DNA of 64,000 nt from Roseibium aquae (GCF_008711285.1 NZ_VXDC01000001.1:62001-126000); one strand, 5' to 3'. Shown: positions 36,190-44,466, counted from the stretch's first letter. The notes: generated by a model from the sequence alone, not told the origin. Made by a program: numbers and translations.

Positions 36190-36413
36190 CAGGATCCAAT
36201 CAGTTCCTTGTTCTTGAACGCCAATAGACCGTTTTTCTAAGGATCGTGGCAAGCAGCCGCCACTGCTTTTTCGCAGTGATCTGTTGAACCGATGAGCTGC
36301 AGACAAATTGCCGCGGTAGAAACGGCGTCCGGACCGAGTGCCGATGACCGGTTGCGCCGGATCGATTTTCGATCTCCGGGACCTCCATTGTCCTGAAACT
36401 CTTGGAATGCGGC

Positions 36414-36442
36414 TTGTTTCCCAAGGGATCCTGGAGTATACG
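36414..36442 (+). promoter_or_regulatory. Promoter of rpmE
   Basis: TTGTTT (36414-36419), 17 bases, TATACG (36437-36442). Transcription would start near 36449, leaving a leader of about 100 nt ahead of the L31 gene. Confidence 0.6.
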
Positions 36443-36548
36443 CGCCCATGATTATCGATGGCGTGGGTTTAAGCGGCATCAAAAACAACACACACTCTGG
36501 GCGGCTGGATCCCTTGAACTGGCCGTGGAGTGCAGGAAAGGAACAGCC

Positions 36549-36773
36549 ATGAAGACGGATATTCATCCCGACTACCACACCATCAAGGTTGTGATGACCG
36601 ATGGGACGGAATTTTTCACCAGGTCGACTTACGGCTCCGAGGGTGACACGCTGCAGCTCGATATCGATCCGAATTCCCACCCGGCTTGGACCGGTGGTGA
36701 CCGCCAGCTGATGGATCGCGGTGGCCGCGTCTCCCGCTTCAAGAACAAGTATGCAGGTTTTCTCGGTTCCTGA
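36549..36773 (+). CDS. rpmE: 50S ribosomal protein L31
   Basis: A 74-residue L31, starting [22 protein letters not shown] and ending [15 protein letters not shown]. It has no cysteines, so it is of the zinc-free form, as is the L36 gene at 4230. L31 bridges the two ribosomal subunits. The long leader could be a target for feedback control, but no fold was recognised. It ends in a strong terminator. Confidence 0.95.
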   Translation: MKTDIHPDYHTIKVVMTDGTEFFTRSTYGSEGDTLQLDIDPNSHPAWTGGDRQLMDRGGRVSRFKNKYAGFLGS

Positions 36774-36794
36774 GTTTGCTGCCGAGCCGAATAC

Positions 36795-36826
36795 AAAAGC
36801 CCCGTCCGTTCGGCCGGGGCTTTTTT
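36795..36826. terminator. Terminator of rpmE
   Basis: AAAAGCCCC and GGGGCTTTT pair, with T-rich sequence after and an A-run before; strongest for the plus-strand gene. Confidence 0.88.
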
Positions 36827-37111
36827 CTTGTTCGGTTTGTGGCAGGGGCCGTCTGTCATGTGAAGACGCTTTTGATACCGGCGGCGAGGCGCCGTCCACT
36901 TCCAACGCACCGCTCGCGGCCCGTTCGTGACGGATAGTTCAAGTAGCTGAATAGACGGTTGACCGCCCGCCGCGCCACGCGGACAAAGGTGCGCCGGTAG
37001 CAGATCCGTGCCCTGGAAGACATCCGGCGTGGCGATCCGGTGTCATTTTGACACGGCTGCCTCAGGGCAGTTTCGCGCCCCAGGGGTGGGCTCCAGCGCT
37101 GGCACCGGGCG
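36827..37111. other. Gap between rpmE terminator and rcdA
   Basis: No gene is supported here. Open frames are short and lack family resemblance. The segment includes a GC-rich stretch with CGGCGGCGAGGCGCCG but no T-run, so it may be the end of the rcdA transcript. Confidence 0.35.
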
Positions 37112-37651
37112 TCAGCGCGTGGTGCCGAAAGCCGCGCTCAGCTGATTGAGCTGCGCAGCCACCGGGTTGGTCTCCGTGCCGGCGATTTCTTCGGGTTCAG
37201 TTTGGCGGTACAGCATTTGGTCGAGGTGCACGACCCGCTCTTGCAGACGGACGGACCGCGTGATCAGCTCCCGCAGTGTCTCCGGCAGAAGCGGCCATGA
37301 AGCCCCCCCGGTCGCACTGGACAGTCTTTCCAATCTCACCTTGTTCTTGTCGCTCCCGGCCTGTTCTCTCGACATCTCGCCTTCATTCACCGCCCGCTGG
37401 AGCAGGAGCCAAGACGCCAGTTGCATCAAACGGGTGGTCAAACGCATCGACTCGGTGGCGTAGGCGAGCGATCCGGCGCGCTCAAGTTCCTTGGCTTCGC
37501 GGCGGCCATCGCCATCGAGATACATGGCTGTTTCCTCAACCAGCGACATGCCTTCTTGAAACAGCGCCTGGAAGTTGTCAGAGGCCGCAAGCCGGTTCGC
37601 GAACTGCACCGTTGCGGGCGTTTTGGCCTTGAGCTTGTGATCGTCGGTCAT
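37112..37651 (-). CDS. rcdA: RcdA, regulator of CtrA degradation (DUF1465)
   Basis: A 179-residue helical protein of the DUF1465 family. FQEGMSLVEETAMYLDGDGR, LAYATESMRLTTRLMQLASWLLLQRAV and LQERVVHLDQMLYRQ are the conserved blocks. In Caulobacter RcdA binds CpdR-primed ClpXP and delivers substrates, including CtrA through PopA. The start at 37651 (MTDDHKLK) gives the standard length; the longer open frame is not coding-like. The disordered C-terminal tail, also needed in Caulobacter, is present. CpdR is encoded at 3511. A candidate small RNA is upstream on the same strand. Confidence 0.9.
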   Translation of the reverse strand: MTDDHKLKAKTPATVQFANRLAASDNFQALFQEGMSLVEETAMYLDGDGRREAKELERAGSLAYATESMRLTTRLMQLASWLLLQRAVNEGEMSREQAGSDKNKVRLERLSSATGGASWPLLPETLRELITRSVRLQERVVHLDQMLYRQTEPEEIAGTETNPVAAQLNQLSAAFGTTR

Positions 37652-37827
37652 CTGTCGATACGCTTTCCTGCTTGAACCCGATATCCCACAGGCCAACGGC
37701 ACATCAACATTGTGTATGCGGTGTACCGGTTTGGGACGCTGTGAGCGCTCGGTGCCGAAACTGCAAGCCATGTGCCAATCGGCCGGATGCCTGTCTTGCG
37801 CTCTGTTACCGAACATAAGGCCATTGG

Positions 37828-37930
37828 AAGGCAAAAAAAAGAGCCGCGGAACCGCGGCTCAAAGTCTATTAACAGGGAGGCGTCAAACAGAGTGGACAGG
37901 AGCCACTCCAAATCCAGATGACTGGATACA
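37828..37930 (-). ncRNA. Candidate small RNA with anti-Shine-Dalgarno loops, upstream of rcdA
   Basis: About 100 nt on the minus strand between the DUF1192 gene and rcdA. In transcript order: hairpin ATCCAG/CTGGAT (37912-37927), hairpin GAGTGG/CCACTC (37890-37908) with loop CTCCTGT, single-stranded GCCTCCCTGTTAATAGACT, then a terminator stem GAGCCGCGG/CCGCGGCTC followed by TTTTTTTT. The order and the exposed CUCCU and CCUCCCU match the mmgR-like candidate at 2300-2390. AT-rich sequence before it (37935-38036) could carry the promoter. It is a structure-based call; no transcript data exist here. Confidence 0.55.
37833..37860 (-). terminator. Terminator of the rcdA-side small RNA
   Basis: Perfect nine-base stem GAGCCGCGG/CCGCGGCTC at 37841-37860, with an eight-base T-run on the minus strand. 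It is about 180 nt before the rcdA coding start, so rcdA needs its own promoter downstream of it. Confidence 0.85.
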
Positions 37931-37934
37931 CATA

Positions 37935-38036
37935 TTTATGATTTGGAAAGATTAATAAGTGGTAAATGATTAAAATTTTACGTTTACGTGTACAGAAGCG
38001 TCACTTGATGTAGGGTGCCGAAAACAAATAACTGTC
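37935..38036. other. AT-rich regulatory segment
   Basis: This block of about 100 bases is far richer in A and T than anything around it (for example ATTAATAAG, GATTAAAATTTTACG). No reading frame fits. It lies upstream of the small RNA, so it is a likely promoter or nucleoid-protein binding site; GapR, which favours AT-rich DNA, is one candidate binder. Confidence 0.4.
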
Positions 38037-38249
38037 CTATTTTACATTGTTTTCTGCGAATAATGCCTTTGCGGCATCGCGAATTTTACTGCGTTCCGAC
38101 AACGTTGCCTCGGTTCTTTCGATTTCCCGCTGAAGCTGAGCGATCCGCTCCTTGAGATCGGCTTCCGAAAGCTGTGACAGATCCTCGCCCACCTGAACCG
38201 GCTTTGGATTATTGGCTGGCATGTGGCCGTCCTCGTCGAATATGCCCAT
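38037..38249 (-). CDS. DUF1192 family small protein
   Basis: A 70-residue protein: MGIFDEDGHMPANNPKPVQVGEDLSQLSEADLKERIAQLQREI matches DUF1192, then a helical heptad stretch to the end. The function is unknown; the coiled-coil tail suggests dimerisation. The start at 38249 follows GGAG (in GGAGATCGGA). It is divergent from the quinone oxidoreductase gene and upstream of the small RNA and rcdA. Confidence 0.85.
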   Translation of the reverse strand: MGIFDEDGHMPANNPKPVQVGEDLSQLSEADLKERIAQLQREIERTEATLSERSKIRDAAKALFAENNVK

Positions 38250-38339
38250 TCCGATCTCCTGTCGCCTCTCTCCGGTTGCGCCATTGTCACACTGGATAGA
38301 AGTGCCTACACAACATAAATCGTTCATAGGGGACTTAGC

Positions 38340-39341
38340 ATGACCGATCTGCCCAGCACCATGACCGCTATCGCCATCTCAGAACCGGGCGGGCCTGAAG
38401 TGCTTAAACCGGTGAGCCGCCCGATTCCCGATCTGGGGCAGGGCGAGATCCTGATCCGCGTTCACTCCGCGGGGGTGAACCGCCCAGATATCCTGCAACG
38501 TAAGGGCGCCTACCCGCCGCCCAAGGATGCGTCCGATCTGCCCGGACTTGAGGTGGCCGGCACAGTCGTCGCGCTTGGAGAAGGGTGCCAAAGATATCTT
38601 GTCGGCGATCAGGTCACAGCACTCACGCCGGGTGGCGGCTATGCCGAATTCTGCAAAACCCCCGAAGATCATGCGCTTCCCGTTCCCATAGGCCTATCCA
38701 TGGAACAGGCAGCGTCTTTGCCGGAAACCTTTTTCACCGTGTGGAGCAATGTGTTCGACCGGGTCGGATTGAAGGCGGGTGAGCGTTTTCTTGTGCATGG
38801 CGGGTCGTCCGGAATTGGCACGACCGCCATTCAATTGGCCAAGGCCTTCGGCGCGGAAGTCTTCTCGACGGTTGGTTCAAGCGAAAAGGCAGAAGCGGTT
38901 CAAGCGCTGGGCGCCGATCACGTAATCAACTACAAAACGGAAGACTTCGTCGAGGTGGTCCGTGACACAACGAACGGTGAGGGCGTTCACGTCATTCTGG
39001 ATATGGTTGGCGGCGACTATGTGATGAAAAACTGGAAGGCCGCGGCCGTGGAGGGGCGGGTGTGCCAGATTGCGACACTCAATGGTCCGTCGCCGGACGT
39101 CAATCTTTCGCTCTTGATGGTCAAGCGGCTCATTCATACGGGTTCGACCCTCCGCCCGCGGGACAATGCATTCAAGGCCGCGATCGCGAAGGCTCTGGAG
39201 GAAAAGGTCTGGCCGCTTCTGTCGTCGGGCGCCGTCAAGCCCGTGATGGATTCGAGCTTTGATTTGCGGGACGCGGTTTCCGCTCATGAGCGGATGGAGA
39301 GCTCTGGCCACATCGGAAAGATCATCCTGACGGTTCGTTGA
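38340..39341 (+). CDS. NAD(P)H quinone oxidoreductase (PIG3-type MDR)
   Basis: A 333-residue zinc-free medium-chain dehydrogenase/reductase. Signatures are VNRPDILQRKGAYPPP, the cofactor site LVHGGSSGIGTTAIQLAKAFGA and a full C-terminal lobe. It matches the TP53I3/PIG3 group that reduces quinones with NADPH. It is divergent from the DUF1192 gene and precedes trcR by about 145 nt. The substrate is inferred. Confidence 0.9.
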   Translation: MTDLPSTMTAIAISEPGGPEVLKPVSRPIPDLGQGEILIRVHSAGVNRPDILQRKGAYPPPKDASDLPGLEVAGTVVALGEGCQRYLVGDQVTALTPGGGYAEFCKTPEDHALPVPIGLSMEQAASLPETFFTVWSNVFDRVGLKAGERFLVHGGSSGIGTTAIQLAKAFGAEVFSTVGSSEKAEAVQALGADHVINYKTEDFVEVVRDTTNGEGVHVILDMVGGDYVMKNWKAAAVEGRVCQIATLNGPSPDVNLSLLMVKRLIHTGSTLRPRDNAFKAAIAKALEEKVWPLLSSGAVKPVMDSSFDLRDAVSAHERMESSGHIGKIILTVR

Positions 39342-39485
39342 CTGGCGGATCCGGCGGGATTGTTCGAACACGGTTTGCGTTTGCCGGGAGATGCCCTTAT
39401 ATTGCAGCCAATCCCCGATTAACTCGTATTCTGCAATGCTTTTTCGCCTGGCCCGGCGGGGAAGCCTACAAGAGGAATGTAACTG

Positions 39486-40226
39486 ATGGCGAACACGCCG
39501 CTGATGCCGAAGGCAACCGCCGTCTGGCTCGTTGACAACACCGCCTTGACGTTTACCCAGATCGCGACCTTCTGCAAACTTCATCCGCTGGAGGTGAAGG
39601 CGATCGCCGACGGTGAGGCGGCACAGGGTATCAAGGGACTCGATCCGATCCTCACCGGCCAGCTGAGCCGGGAAGAACTTGAACGCGCCGAGAACAACCC
39701 AAATCACACGTTGAAGCTCCAGGGCTCGAAGGTCGTGGTGCCCGAAAGCAAGCGCAAAGGGCCGCGCTACACTCCGGTCTCGCGCCGGCAGGACCGTCCG
39801 AATGCCATTCTCTGGCTGGTGCGCAACCATCCGGAACTGAAGGATGCGCAGATTATCCGCCTTGTCGGGACCACAAAGCCGACCATTGCCGCGATACGGG
39901 ACAGAACCCATTGGAACTCGGCGAACCTCACGCCTTCCGATCCTGTAACGCTTGGGCTGTGCAGTCAGCTTGAACTGGATATGGAAGTCGAAAAAGCGGC
40001 CAAGGATGCGCCGTTGCCGTCCCAACCCGAGGTCTCCGAAACCCTCATGTCCGTGGAGGAATCGACGTCGGATGACGCGATTGCGGCAGCCTTCACATTC
40101 AATACTTCAAAGCCGAGGGAAGAGCCGGAAGAAGAAGAGTTCGATCCGGATGCGGTCTTTGCCAAATTGAATTCTCTGAAGGGCGAGCGCGGCGGAGACG
40201 ACAGCGACGACGACAACGATCGGTAG
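39486..40226 (+). CDS. trcR: TrcR, cell-cycle transcriptional regulator (DUF1013)
   Basis: A 246-residue protein of the DUF1013 family, now called TrcR. The conserved N-terminal two thirds include MPKATAVWLVDNTALTFTQIATFCKLHPLEVKAIADGE, GPRYTPVSRRQDRPNAILWLVRNHPELKDAQI and RLVGTTKPTIAAIRDRTHWN, the DNA-binding-like helix. The C-terminal third is acidic and low in complexity (GDDSDDDNDR). In alphaproteobacteria the protein is linked to cell-cycle transcription and RNA polymerase. AGGAATGTAACTG before the ATG is a modest ribosome binding site. Confidence 0.88.
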   Translation: MANTPLMPKATAVWLVDNTALTFTQIATFCKLHPLEVKAIADGEAAQGIKGLDPILTGQLSREELERAENNPNHTLKLQGSKVVVPESKRKGPRYTPVSRRQDRPNAILWLVRNHPELKDAQIIRLVGTTKPTIAAIRDRTHWNSANLTPSDPVTLGLCSQLELDMEVEKAAKDAPLPSQPEVSETLMSVEESTSDDAIAAAFTFNTSKPREEPEEEEFDPDAVFAKLNSLKGERGGDDSDDDNDR

Positions 40227-40382
40227 GCATCTTCGGCCTGGCATTTTGGACGAACGGTTGGGCCATGCCTGCCGTTCGTTCCTCTCCAGACTGGTGGCCC
40301 TGTGCGAGTGGGCAAAAAGCACCGAAGAACCGCTTTCATCTGGTTCTCAACTCCCGGACGCGGCTGTGTTCAATCCATCCCG

Positions 40383-40766
40383 TCAATATGTCTCGATCTG
40401 CGGCAGGCCATCTGTGATGTCATAGTAGTCTGCCTTGTCCTTGACGAAGATGTGTTTGCTGACCTCGAGATTTGTCGGGGTGTCGAGGCATCCTGCGGCG
40501 ATGGCGATCCCCTCTTCATCATTCAGCCGGTAAAAGAGGCTGGAGCCGCAGAATTTGCAGAAGCCCCGCTTGGCGAAGCCGGATGACGCGTACCAGCTCA
40601 GTCCCGTGTCGGCGGTGAAACGAAGTTTCTCGAAAGGTGCTTTGGTGGATGCCCAAAGGTGGCCACTGGTGCGCCTGCACTGGCTGCAATGGCAGACCGT
40701 CACGGTTTCGCGGACGTCTCTCACTTCAAAGCGGACTTGTCCGCACTCACATCCGCCCTTTTGCAT
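40383..40766 (-). CDS. GFA family (CENP-V/GFA domain) protein
   Basis: A 127-residue Mss4-fold protein. Zinc-binding cysteines appear in GGCECGQVRF, CHCSQCRR and CKFCGS. The family is named after glutathione-dependent formaldehyde-activating enzyme, but most members have unknown function, possibly glutathione-thioester related. The start at 40766 (MQKGGCECG) is preferred to a longer frame since AAGGAACAGG precedes it. It is convergent with trcR. Confidence 0.85.
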   Translation of the reverse strand: MQKGGCECGQVRFEVRDVRETVTVCHCSQCRRTSGHLWASTKAPFEKLRFTADTGLSWYASSGFAKRGFCKFCGSSLFYRLNDEEGIAIAAGCLDTPTNLEVSKHIFVKDKADYYDITDGLPQIETY

Positions 40767-40847
40767 GTCCTGTTCCTTGCACAATGAGCCTTGGTGCATT
40801 CCCGGTCGGATTGATCGCGAAGCGTTTCAATCCAACCGCGAGTTCCT

Positions 40848-41882
40848 TTAGCGTTCGGTCAGTTTCAGTTCGATCCGGCGGTTCCGGGCGAGCACCTCTG
40901 GGCTGTCGCCTTCCTCCAGTGGCTGGAATTCCCCGAACCCAGCCGCCACGAGGCGATCCGGCGCGACACCTTGATCAATCAGGTAGCGGACAACGGAAAT
41001 CGCACGGGCCGCGGACAGGTCCCAGTTGTTCCGGAACCGGCCGGTACCGGATAGCGGGCGCGCGTCGGTGTGGCCATCCACCCGCAATACCCAGCTGATT
41101 TCATCGGGGATCTGGACGGAGAGTTCGTTGATTGCTGCGGCAAGCTTGTCCAGCTCGTCCTGGCCCGCCGGATTGATCTGATCAGAACCCGAATCGAACA
41201 GCACTTCGGACTGGAAAACGAAACGATCGCCAACCACGCGAATATCGGATCGCTGAGAGAGGATTTCCCTCAATCTCCCAAAAAAGTCAGACCGGTATCG
41301 CGATAACTCCTGCACCCTCTGCACAAGCGCGGCATTGAGCCTGCGTCCGAGGCTGGCAATCTTGGCCTGACTTTCCGCTTCCTTTGCTTCTGAGGCTTCA
41401 AGCGCGGCATTGGCCGCGGCGATCTGACGCCGCAGGGCCGCGATCTGCTGGTTGAGCAACTCAACCTGGGCCAGGGCCCGCTGACTGACCTGTTTCTCTT
41501 CATCCAGCAACGACTCAAGCCGGGCTGCCCGTCCACCGGCGGCGTCCGCCTCGCCGGCACGGCTGTCCAGAAGGCCAAGCAGATTGTCCCGCTCGCTTTC
41601 CACATCAGACAAGCTGGCCTGGAGGCCGGAGATCGTGTCTTCAAGTTCACGCGCGCCGGCGCGCTCTAGGGCCAGAAGTTCGGTCAATTCACTGATCTGG
41701 GCGTTTAACCGGTTGAGAACCGAATCCCTGCCGGACAACTGCTGCGACAGGAAAAACTGCGCAAGCATGAAAATCGACAGCAAAAAGATGATGACAAGGA
41801 GCAGCGTGGCCATCGCGTCCACGAAGCCTGGCCAATAATCCGTAGTGGGTGTCCGGCGGCGGGCCCGCAAGCCTCCAGCCAT
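40848..41882 (-). CDS. OmpA/MotB-like envelope protein with coiled coil
   Basis: A 344-residue protein: short cytoplasmic N terminus, one transmembrane helix (about 25-48, MATLLLVIIFLLSIFMLAQF) with a conserved Asp just before it (FVDAMAT), a long coiled coil (about 55-195) and an OmpA/MotB peptidoglycan-binding domain (about 210-344, VDGHTDARP, NWDLSAARA, RNRRIEL). The helix Asp is like the proton-conducting Asp of MotB and TolR. The start ATG follows the stop of the MotA/TolQ-like gene by 3 nt, so the two act as a pair. It is probably an energised bridge from inner membrane to cell wall; the function is unknown. Confidence 0.85.
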   Translation of the reverse strand: MAGGLRARRRTPTTDYWPGFVDAMATLLLVIIFLLSIFMLAQFFLSQQLSGRDSVLNRLNAQISELTELLALERAGARELEDTISGLQASLSDVESERDNLLGLLDSRAGEADAAGGRAARLESLLDEEKQVSQRALAQVELLNQQIAALRRQIAAANAALEASEAKEAESQAKIASLGRRLNAALVQRVQELSRYRSDFFGRLREILSQRSDIRVVGDRFVFQSEVLFDSGSDQINPAGQDELDKLAAAINELSVQIPDEISWVLRVDGHTDARPLSGTGRFRNNWDLSAARAISVVRYLIDQGVAPDRLVAAGFGEFQPLEEGDSPEVLARNRRIELKLTER

Positions 41883-41885
41883 GCC

Positions 41886-42875
41886 TTACTCCTTCGCGCG
41901 ATCAAACGCGGCTGCGATTGAGGTCAAGAGCCCCTCGATGCGTTTTTGCTGCTCGCCCTGGCTTTCCGCCCAGTCCCGCATCATCTGTTGTTCGGAACGC
42001 ACATGCTTGACCAGCCCTTGGATCCCTTCGGCAAGGTTGGCCATGGCTTGCGCCGCATTGCGGCTTCCGCCTTCTTCGACCGACTTTTGCAAGGCGGCGA
42101 TGGAGGCCTGGATCTGTTCCGTATGAGTCGGTTGCATCGCGAACAGGGCGTTGTCCTCGGGCTCCAGATCGGTCACGGTCGACAGCCAGTCTTCGAGTTC
42201 GGTGTAAAACCGGTTCTGGGCCTGTCCGGCCTGAAGGTCCAGAAAGCCGAGGATCAGCGATCCGGTCAGACCGAACAGAGAGGAAGAAAACGCCGTCCCC
42301 ATGCCCGACAATGGGGCTTCCAGACCGGCTTTCAAATCCTCGAAAATGACGTTGGAGTCACCGGACCCAACATCCAGGGACTGGATCGTTGCGCCAACCG
42401 AACTGACGGTTTGCAATAGACCCCAGAATGTTCCCAGAAGGCCAAGAAAAACCAGCAATCCGGTCATGTAGCGGGAGATCTCCCGCGATTCTTCCAGACG
42501 CATCCCGATCGATTCGAGAATTGACCGCGCGGTCGCGGGCGTCACTGTCATGTCACCGACCTTGTTGCCCAGGAGCGTTGCCATGGGGGCAAGCAGCCGG
42601 GGCGAACGGGTGTCGAGGCCCGGATCACCGAGGCGGAAGTTGTTGACCCATGCAATTTCGGGAAACAGCCGGATGACGCGGCCGAACAACAGCAAAATTC
42701 CAAAGGCGGCCACCATGATGATCAGGCCGTTCAGGCCCGGATTGCTCATGAAGGCGGTAGCGATCTGCTGATATAGAATAAAAGCAATAAAGGCGACGAT
42801 CACCAGGAAGATGATCATGAAGGACAGATATGCCCGCGGACTGGACAGGCTGTAAGGATCGAAGTCGCGTGCCAT
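41886..42875 (-). CDS. MotA/TolQ/ExbB-like proton-channel protein
   Basis: A 329-residue inner-membrane protein with four hydrophobic segments (two near 15-65, one at about 138-160, one at about 195-220), then a cytoplasmic tail. VFLGLLGTFWGLLQTV and GMGTAFSSSLFGLTGSLILG are the TolQ/MotA-type helices with conserved Gly and Thr/Ser. The partner is the OmpA/MotB-like protein encoded 3 nt downstream. No flagellar or tonB genes are nearby and tolQ itself is separate (63441), so it is a distinct stator-like unit, widely conserved in Rhizobiales as far as I recall. The force-receiving partner is unknown. Confidence 0.85.
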   Translation of the reverse strand: MARDFDPYSLSSPRAYLSFMIIFLVIVAFIAFILYQQIATAFMSNPGLNGLIIMVAAFGILLLFGRVIRLFPEIAWVNNFRLGDPGLDTRSPRLLAPMATLLGNKVGDMTVTPATARSILESIGMRLEESREISRYMTGLLVFLGLLGTFWGLLQTVSSVGATIQSLDVGSGDSNVIFEDLKAGLEAPLSGMGTAFSSSLFGLTGSLILGFLDLQAGQAQNRFYTELEDWLSTVTDLEPEDNALFAMQPTHTEQIQASIAALQKSVEEGGSRNAAQAMANLAEGIQGLVKHVRSEQQMMRDWAESQGEQQKRIEGLLTSIAAAFDRAKE

Positions 42876-42957
42876 AATTCGCCATTGTCGCCTATTAACC
42901 GTAGCCGATTGATAGCGCGATTTGATTGGCGAAGAAAACCGTTAATCCCGGCCCCGT

Positions 42958-42981
42958 GCGCCTTAACCACGATTAAGGCGC
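42958..42981. repeat. Perfect inverted repeat upstream of the stator-like pair
   Basis: GCGCCTTAA at 42958-42966 and TTAAGGCGC at 42973-42981 pair perfectly around CCACGA. It lies about 80 nt upstream of the MotA/TolQ-like start and beyond the end of suhB. There is no T-run, so it looks like an operator or the weak end of the suhB transcript. Confidence 0.6.
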
Positions 42982-43047
42982 CGTGCGGGCCAGATTATGC
43001 GCGCGGGCGCAGCGGCTGCGCGGGACGGGGATCAGGATGGCGTGGCG

Positions 43048-43845
43048 TCAGACGTCGGATGCCGCTTTTATGAGGCGCAGCAAATGCTTGTGGGCGTATT
43101 CGTTGCCTGCGACGACGTCGCCATTTTCGAGCATCTTGTCCCGGCCTGAAAAGTCGCTGACATAGCCGCCAGCTTCCTTGACCAGCAAGATCCCGGCCGC
43201 GATGTCCCACGAATTCAGGTTGTGCTCCCAGTAGCCGTCCATGCGGCCGGCGGCTGTCCAGGCAAGATCCAGCGAGGCGGCGCCGCACCGGCGAATACCG
43301 GCAACTTCCGGCATGACATGCCGCAGTTCCTTGAGGGCTCGTCCGTGATCTCCGTGCCCGATGAAAGGCAGGCCCGTGCCCATGACCATTTCTGGAAGTT
43401 CCATCCGTCCCGCAACGCGCAAACGGCGGTCGTTCAGAAAGGCGCCCCGACCGCGTTCGGCCGTGTAGAGCTCGTCCATAACCGGATTGTAGACAACCGC
43501 GGCAACAATCTGTCCCGCACGTTCCAGCGCGATCGATGTGGCGAAGATCGGTATCCCATGGAGGAAGTTGGTGGTGCCATCGAGCGGGTCGATATGCCAG
43601 CGGTGTTGTCCGTCCGTCCCTTCGACCTCGCCGCTTTCTTCCATTACCAGACCATAGGTTGGCCGCGCCTTGGTAAGTTCGGCGCGAAGGATCTCTTCCG
43701 CCTTGCGGTCGGCTGCCGAAACGAAATCACCAGGCCCCTTGCGGGAGACCTGAAGGTTTTCCACTTCGCCGAAGTCGCGCACAAGAACCCGGCCTGCCTT
43801 GGTGGCAGCCTGGACCATGACGTTCAGTATCGCGGTGCGAGCCAT
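43048..43845 (-). CDS. suhB: Inositol-1-monophosphatase SuhB
   Basis: A 265-residue inositol monophosphatase. Metal-site motifs: EES (69-71), IDPLDGTTNF (85-94) and NSWDIAAGILLVKEAGG near residue 215. It matches SuhB, which hydrolyses inositol phosphates and in enterobacteria also acts in rRNA transcription complexes. It is the last gene of the minus-strand central-carbon row, 57 nt after efp. HisN (1304-2095) is the paralogue. Confidence 0.92.
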   Translation of the reverse strand: MARTAILNVMVQAATKAGRVLVRDFGEVENLQVSRKGPGDFVSAADRKAEEILRAELTKARPTYGLVMEESGEVEGTDGQHRWHIDPLDGTTNFLHGIPIFATSIALERAGQIVAAVVYNPVMDELYTAERGRGAFLNDRRLRVAGRMELPEMVMGTGLPFIGHGDHGRALKELRHVMPEVAGIRRCGAASLDLAWTAAGRMDGYWEHNLNSWDIAAGILLVKEAGGYVSDFSGRDKMLENGDVVAGNEYAHKHLLRLIKAASDV

Positions 43846-43902
43846 TTGCTATACCGTCTTTTTGGGTGGCCCGGGATCCGGGCCAAACCGGAAAAATGGG
43901 GA

Positions 43903-44466
43903 TCAGTCGGCGCGCTTCACGTATTCAAGCGAACCGGTGTCGACGATAATACGCTCGCCCGCCGTGATGAACGGCGGAACCATGACGCGGACCCCGTTCT
44001 CCATGATGGCCGGCTTGTAGGAGGAAGACTGGGTCTGGCCCTTGACGACGGCATCGGCCTCGCGGATTTCGAGCGTGACATACTGGGGCAGGGTGATGCC
44101 GATCGGGCGCTCGTCATGAAGTTCCACAGTCACCATCATGCCATCTTGAAGGAAGGCCGCCCGGTCACCGACGAAATCGGCCTGAAGCTCCAACTGCTCA
44201 TAGGTCTCGGTATCCATGAAGATCAGCATTTCTTCTTGGGTGTACAGGTACTGGAAGTCTTTCTGCTCCAGACGGACCCGTTCCACCTTGTCCTCGGACC
44301 GGAAACGCTCATTGAGCTTGCGGCCATCCAGCAGGTTTTTCATTTCCACCTGGGCAAAGGCGCCGCCTTTGCCCGGTTTCACGTGTTCGACCTTTACGAC
44401 CGCCCACAGGGTATCCTGATGCTGAAGGACATTGCCCGGCTTTATTTCGTTTCCGTTGATTTTCAT
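43903..44466 (-). CDS. efp: Elongation factor P
   Basis: A 187-residue EF-P that rescues ribosomes stalled at polyproline. The conserved loop VKPGKGGAF holds the modifiable Lys 33. The three beta-barrel domains are complete: [23 protein letters not shown] and a C-terminal barrel with [16 protein letters not shown]. The lysine modification enzymes are not in the window. It precedes suhB on the same strand. Confidence 0.96.
   Translation of the reverse strand: MKINGNEIKPGNVLQHQDTLWAVVKVEHVKPGKGGAFAQVEMKNLLDGRKLNERFRSEDKVERVRLEQKDFQYLYTQEEMLIFMDTETYEQLELQADFVGDRAAFLQDGMMVTVELHDERPIGITLPQYVTLEIREADAVVKGQTQSSSYKPAIMENGVRVMVPPFITAGERIIVDTGSLEYVKRAD

Noticed and set aside
40848..42875. A Zorya-like (ZorAB) phage-defence system
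   Set aside because: The MotA/TolQ-like and OmpA/MotB-like pair recalls ZorA and ZorB, but no ZorC, ZorD or ZorE gene is adjacent, the flanks are core genes and the pair is, as far as I recall, common across Rhizobiales.
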